This document shows positions 5,974 to 8,465 of a stretch of 8,465 nt of DNA, in pieces. A model generated the notes under the pieces. It saw only the letters and a program-made list of their open reading frames with translations. It ran no database searches and had not been told where the DNA came from. Position 1 is the stretch's first letter; each line of letters starts with the position of its first letter. The position numbers were made by a program, and so were the translations under genes. Source of the DNA: JBGVMW01 sp045125095 (GTDB lineage: Bacteria; Bacillota; Clostridia; Lachnospirales; Lachnospiraceae); contig JBGVMW010000296.1 in assembly GCA_045125095.1 (NCBI GenBank), forward strand, positions 1 to 8,465, read 5' to 3'.

Positions 5974-7398
5974 ATGAATGTTAAAGGTAAAAACAAGAAA
6001 AATCAAGTAGTTGTTGCAAATATTTTTGAACAGCAGGAATTAATTGCAAAAGCAGAGGTTATAAAAACACACTTGATGTCTTCTACTTGGCATGAGTTGG
6101 AGACAAATGGTAAGTTCGATAAGAATGATAAACTTTCGTTCATCACTGATGACATGCTTATATTAGGATGTGATATAGGCAGTGAAATGCATTATATTAG
6201 AGCGATTGATATCAGAGGTCGAGAACTCAGCAAGTCCGCTTTTGCGTTTGAGAATCATTCCGAAGGATTTCAGAGTGCTTTGGATTGGGCAACTAAGATT
6301 GCTGCAATAAACGAGAAGACACAGATTGTTATGGGATTGGAACCGACAGGACATTACTGGTTTTGCCTGGCTACTTGGATGATAGCAAAGGGTGTCAGTG
6401 TTGTTCAGGTTAATCCTTATGCTGTAAAGCAAACAAAGGAAATCGAGGATAACAGTCAGTTGAAGGATGACAGAAAAGATCCCAAACTGATTGCCAATCT
6501 TGTAAAAGATGGAAACTTTGGAATGCCATATTTGCCTGAAGGAATCTATGCAGACATGCGACGATTAACGATGTTTCGAGATCAGTTAACAGAAGATCGA
6601 ATCAGATGTTTAAATCGTTTACACAGAGAGATGAAGATTTATTTTCCAGAGTATAAGGACGCATTTGGAAAAGTAGATGGAGTCTTTTGTTTGGAGATTT
6701 TGAAGGTAGCACCATTTCCAGAAGATTTGTCAAAACTAGGTGTCAAAGGAATTGAACAGGTATGGCATGATGCAAAACTTCGAGGCAGAGGTTATAACAG
6801 AGCTGTTACGATTAACGGGTTTGCAGAAAAAAGTGTTGGCTTAAAAGACGGAGCCAATGCAAGTAAGGTAGCTGTGAAGTGGTTTGTAGAGCGTATTATT
6901 GAGCTTGACAAACAGCTTTCAGATATAGAAGAAGAATTAAAACAAAAATGTAAAGAGATTCCTTACGCAACGAACATCCTTGAGATATCAGGTGTGGGAG
7001 AACATATCCTATCAGGTATTCTAGCTGAGATGGGAGATATATCTCGATTTGATGATGTAAAGGAAGTTCAAAAACTAGCAGGAATGGGACTTGTAGCATG
7101 TAGTTCGGGTAAGCATGAAGGAAAAACGAAGATCAGTCACCGAGGACGCAAGAGACTAAGGTATTGGTTGTTCCAGGCTGCCAAATCAGTAGTAGCACAT
7201 GCCGCTGAATTTAAAGAGCTACATACTTATTACACAACAAGACCAGATAATCCGCTAAAGAAGATGCAGTCTTTGATAGTGATTGCCTGTAAAATACTGC
7301 GAGTAATCTATGCGATTCTGAATAAAGGTGGGACATATGATCCGAATAAGCTTTTGACAGATATCAAGAGACCAAAGCAGATAACACAGGCTGCATAG
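5974..7398 (+). CDS. IS110-family DEDD transposase (bridge-RNA-guided recombinase type)
   Basis: This 474-residue protein has both halves of the IS110-family recombinase. The N-terminal RuvC-like DEDD domain shows D67 in the G-C-D-I-G strand, E123 in G-L-E-P-T-G-H-Y-W, and D166 and D169 in the L-K-D-D-R-K-D-P motif. A charged coiled-coil region (about residues 300-330) follows. The C-terminal domain runs from I-S-G-V-G-E-H-I-L through G-M-G-L-V-A-C-S-S-G to H-R-G-R-K-R-L-R. S378, in S-S-G, is the likely catalytic serine by position in the family pattern. The protein appears full length and unbroken. About 60 extra N-terminal residues precede the first catalytic aspartate, longer than in many relatives. 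GAGG at 5962-5965 gives 8 bases of spacing but lies in a hairpin. IS110-type enzymes exchange strands using a non-coding RNA encoded beside the gene that pairs with target and donor DNA. Confidence 0.93.
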   Translation: MNVKGKNKKNQVVVANIFEQQELIAKAEVIKTHLMSSTWHELETNGKFDKNDKLSFITDDMLILGCDIGSEMHYIRAIDIRGRELSKSAFAFENHSEGFQSALDWATKIAAINEKTQIVMGLEPTGHYWFCLATWMIAKGVSVVQVNPYAVKQTKEIEDNSQLKDDRKDPKLIANLVKDGNFGMPYLPEGIYADMRRLTMFRDQLTEDRIRCLNRLHREMKIYFPEYKDAFGKVDGVFCLEILKVAPFPEDLSKLGVKGIEQVWHDAKLRGRGYNRAVTINGFAEKSVGLKDGANASKVAVKWFVERIIELDKQLSDIEEELKQKCKEIPYATNILEISGVGEHILSGILAEMGDISRFDDVKEVQKLAGMGLVACSSGKHEGKTKISHRGRKRLRYWLFQAAKSVVAHAAEFKELHTYYTTRPDNPLKKMQSLIVIACKILRVIYAILNKGGTYDPNKLLTDIKRPKQITQAA

Positions 7399-7417
7399 TA
7401 ACAAAGATTGAAATGTA

Positions 7418-7470
7418 TTCCAGACCCCTGCTGGGCTTCAGTAATACTGGATTCGAGCAGGGTTCTGGAA
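7418..7470 (+). repeat. Strong hairpin just after the transposase gene
   Basis: TTCCAGACCCCTGCT (7418-7432) and AGCAGGGTTCTGGAA (7456-7470) pair over 15 bases with a single mismatch, and an inner stem, TTCAG with CTGGA, lies in the loop. It starts 19 bases after the transposase stop codon and is the most stable-looking structure in the window. It has no T tract after it. It could cap the 5' end of the guide RNA or mark the end of the transposase mRNA. Confidence 0.7.
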
Positions 7471-7760
7471 CAGAAACCCGTAGGTGATGAAGAAACAAAT
7501 AGACTTCATCTGTAACAAAACCAACAAAGTAAAGCAAGGTGTGCGTCCACTGAAATCAGATCCTTGTGTAGCTGTGAAGGTCAGTAAAATCAAATAGAAC
7601 AAACAAGAGCTGTAGCTGGCAGTAGTTCTCTCCTTAGGGCATGACCCTGTTAGAAAGCTTAGTCAGCACTCAGTGTATGAATAGGTGGGACGAAGGAAGT
7701 TGGCACATGATGCCATTAGACATGGAAGGTTCACCATCATAGTTAAGCAGAGGATAAAAG
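7418..7760 (+). ncRNA. Candidate bridge (guide) RNA region of the element
   Basis: The 3' non-coding end is packed with local hairpins: 7418-7432/7456-7470 (15 bp, one mismatch), 7486-7492/7504-7510 (GATGAAG with CTTCATC), 7535-7539/7562-7566 (CAAGG with CCTTG), 7596-7600/7624-7628 (AGAAC with GTTCT), 7636-7639/7645-7648 (AGGG with CCCT) and 7701-7705/7711-7715 (TGGCA with TGCCA). The only plus-strand open frame noticed in the 7640-7742 part has 33 codons and a poor ribosome binding site. A structured non-coding end beside an IS110-type transposase is where a guide RNA is expected. TGAATAG (7678-7684) complements the right boundary sequence CTATTCA (7812-7818), and ATAGTTAAG (7739-7747) equals the left flank (5875-5883). 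The ends of the RNA and its promoter cannot be set from sequence alone. Confidence 0.4.
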
Positions 7761-7815
7761 CCTTTATAAAGCAAAATGAATGGATGTTTTATTAGGTATA
7801 CCCTGATTTGACTAT

Positions 7816-7939
7816 TCAGTACAAGATACTATGACTATTCCACACTTTTAGCTCGTTTGTTAGAGGTAATAAAGTAAACAAAAAAGCTTAAAAATAAAGA
7901 GTTTTAGGCTTGACATTATAGGAAGGAGAGTGATTAATT
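7816..7939. other. Region between element and cupin gene
   Basis: These AT-rich bases hold no gene and would be the original flank of the insertion if the boundary is at 7815. GACTATTC occurs twice 23 bases apart (7810-7817 and 7833-7840), so a boundary near 7838 cannot be excluded. TTGACA at 7910-7915 looks like a -35 box, but any -10 box at normal spacing would fall at 7933-7938, after the ribosome binding site, so it cannot serve the cupin gene in the usual way. I see no convincing cupin promoter here. Confidence 0.5.
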
Positions 7940-8305
7940 ATGGAATTTATTACTGGGGATAATATTGTTGGATTATCAAATCCTGGAGTAGTTTCAAGAC
8001 AATTGTTAAATCCGGACAATTCATCCAGCAAAAGAGTGACAATAACAGAGGTTCATTTAGAGGTTGGTGCTTGTCAACCGAGACATTCGCATGATGCATC
8101 TGAACAGATATGGTATGCAACAAAAGGAAATGGAACGTTATTGCTAGATAATGAAGAAGAAAAGGCATTTAAGGCCGGAGATGTTGTTCGATTTGCGGAT
8201 CAGGATGTGCATGGATTGTTAAATGACGGGGATACAGAATTTGTCTATATATCTGTAACAGCGCCGCCTATTAACTTTGGTTATGCTTATAAAGAGAAAA
8301 AGTAA
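7940..8305 (+). CDS. Single-domain cupin protein
   Basis: This 121-residue protein is one cupin barrel (cupin_2 type). The first cupin motif runs from G-A-C-Q-P-R through H-S-H to the glutamate of S-E-Q-I-W-Y and the glycines of K-G-N-G. The second is G-D-V-V-R-F-A-D-Q-D-V-H with a following L-L-N. The two histidines of H-S-H, the glutamate, and the histidine of D-V-H form the usual metal-binding set, all present. The start at 7940 has AGGAGA (7924-7929) about 10 bases upstream. There is no signal peptide, so it should act in the cytoplasm. Small cupins range from sugar and amino-acid enzymes to binding proteins, and nothing here fixes the substrate. It has no close co-directional partner in the window. 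The insertion sequence immediately upstream may have separated it from its promoter or former neighbours. Confidence 0.85.
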   Translation: MEFITGDNIVGLSNPGVVSRQLLNPDNSSSKRVTITEVHLEVGACQPRHSHDASEQIWYATKGNGTLLLDNEEEKAFKAGDVVRFADQDVHGLLNDGDTEFVYISVTAPPINFGYAYKEKK

Positions 8306-8316
8306 CTGATATGTAG

Positions 8317-8377
8317 TGCCTCTTGTCAAGTGTAAATTTGCAAGATTTACAAGAAACACTTTTGTAAACTGAAGGCA
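8317..8377. repeat. Nested and alternating inverted repeats after the cupin gene
   Basis: TGTAAAT (8331-8337), ATTTACA (8345-8351) and TTGTAAA (8362-8368) alternate in orientation, so the middle copy can pair with either neighbour. AAGTGT (8328-8333) also matches ACACTT (8356-8361), and TGCCT (8317-8321) matches AGGCA (8373-8377) at the outside. No T run follows, so this is not a typical terminator. Repeated short motifs of this kind are found at the ends of some insertion sequences, where the transposase binds several times. Confidence 0.5.
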
Positions 8378-8465
8378 TTTTGAAAAGGTCAGGGTTTCAG
8401 ATCCCGGCATTGGCCACTCTGATATACGTGGATTGGTTACCTACAGGTCAATGGTCCGCCGTGAG
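8378..8465. mobile_element. Possible edge of a second mobile element, cut by the window
   Basis: From about 8380 to the end the sequence is about 52% GC by hand count, clearly higher than the AT-rich genes before it. It contains small dyads such as ACCT-AC-AGGT and GGTC-AATG-GTCC, and ends in an incomplete possible stem, CCGC-CGTGA-G. Together with the repeats just before it, this suggests the start or end of a transposable element, perhaps IS21-like. No transposase is visible, so this is a guess. Confidence 0.22.

Larger units (their letters stand above)
5888..7815 (+). mobile_element. IS110-family insertion sequence, probably IS1111-type
   Basis: The element is about 1.93 kb with one transposase gene, a short left non-coding end (about 85 nt) and a long structured right non-coding end (about 410 nt). 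Boundaries are inferred. TTGACTAT occurs at 5888-5895 and again at 7808-7815 and is the best candidate for a shared core. No perfect terminal inverted repeats are seen, as usual for this family. Weak subterminal inverse matches exist: ATACCT at 5901-5906 against AGGTAT at 7794-7799. A long right end is the expected layout when the guide RNA lies downstream of the transposase (IS1111 type) rather than upstream (IS110 type). The insertion lies between the M56 and cupin genes and disrupts no visible coding region. The presence of an element is firm; its exact ends are not. Confidence 0.55.

Noticed and set aside
7641..7742. A 33-codon plus-strand open frame inside the long right end of the insertion sequence.
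   Set aside because: Its only upstream purine stretch (AGGG at 7636-7639) is one base from the ATG, and its start and last third coincide with hairpin sequences. It is better read as part of a structured RNA. Codon-level conservation in homologous elements would reverse this.
7910..7915. TTGACA resembling a -35 box for the cupin gene.
   Set aside because: A -10 box at normal spacing would lie after the ribosome binding site and one base before the start codon, which would give a leaderless message and make the good AGGAGA useless.
8317..8377. CRISPR-like or terminator reading of the repeats after the cupin gene.
   Set aside because: The repeats are only 7-8 bases, alternate in direction and lack regular spacers, and no T tract follows any stem.
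8380..8465. Open frame running off the right edge from a TTG at 8380.
   Set aside because: It has only 28 codons in view, a rare start codon with GAAGG four bases upstream, and no recognisable protein features.

Overview
The window looks like AT-rich, low-GC Gram-positive chromosome, most plausibly a gut clostridium of the Lachnospiraceae type. The grounds are strong AGGAGG-type ribosome binding sites, tightly packed plus-strand genes, a BlaI/M56 regulatory pair, an ATC-hydrolase-family gene and a clostridial-style IS110-group insertion sequence. Taxonomy is inferred from style, not from a marker gene. All convincing genes are on the plus strand.

Layout. 1-160 is an upstream region with two small dyads and no gene. 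161-763 encodes an L-2-amino-thiazoline-4-carboxylic acid hydrolase family protein, followed by a perfect 10-bp inverted repeat that begins in its stop codon. 825-2165 (soluble, acidic, unrecognised) and 2186-3382 (multi-pass membrane protein, unrecognised) form a two-gene unit. A sigma-A-like promoter that overlaps the stop codon of the membrane gene, plus a dyad just downstream of its -10 box, leads into 3473-3859 (BlaI/MecI/CopY-type repressor) and 3852-5819 (M56/BlaR1-type membrane metalloprotease). These two overlap by 8 bases. The protease has the zinc motif and a large C-terminal extracytoplasmic region with no visible penicillin-binding motif, so the pair probably senses something other than a beta-lactam.

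From about 5888 to about 7815 lies an apparently intact insertion sequence of the IS110 family (DEDD transposase, 474 aa). Its left non-coding end is short (about 85 nt) and contains a long hairpin that buries the transposase ribosome binding site. Its right non-coding end is long (about 410 nt) and rich in hairpins. That asymmetry fits the IS1111 type, in which the guide ('bridge') RNA is expected downstream of the transposase. Candidate boundaries share the direct repeat TTGACTAT, and joining the flanks restores a near-perfect palindrome. Short segments of the right-end non-coding region match or complement the boundary sequences, as target or donor guides would, but these matches are short and found by eye.

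After the element, 7940-8305 encodes a small single-domain cupin. The last 150 bases hold alternating TGTAAAT-type inverted repeats followed by about 85 bases of clearly higher GC. This may be the edge of a second mobile element cut by the window end.

How the parts fit together: the repressor and protease form a self-contained signalling switch (signal, protease activation, repressor cleavage, derepression) whose controlled genes, apart from its own operon, cannot be told from this window. The adjacent unknown pair 825-3382 is a candidate partner by position only. The insertion sequence sits between the protease and the cupin without breaking either coding region.
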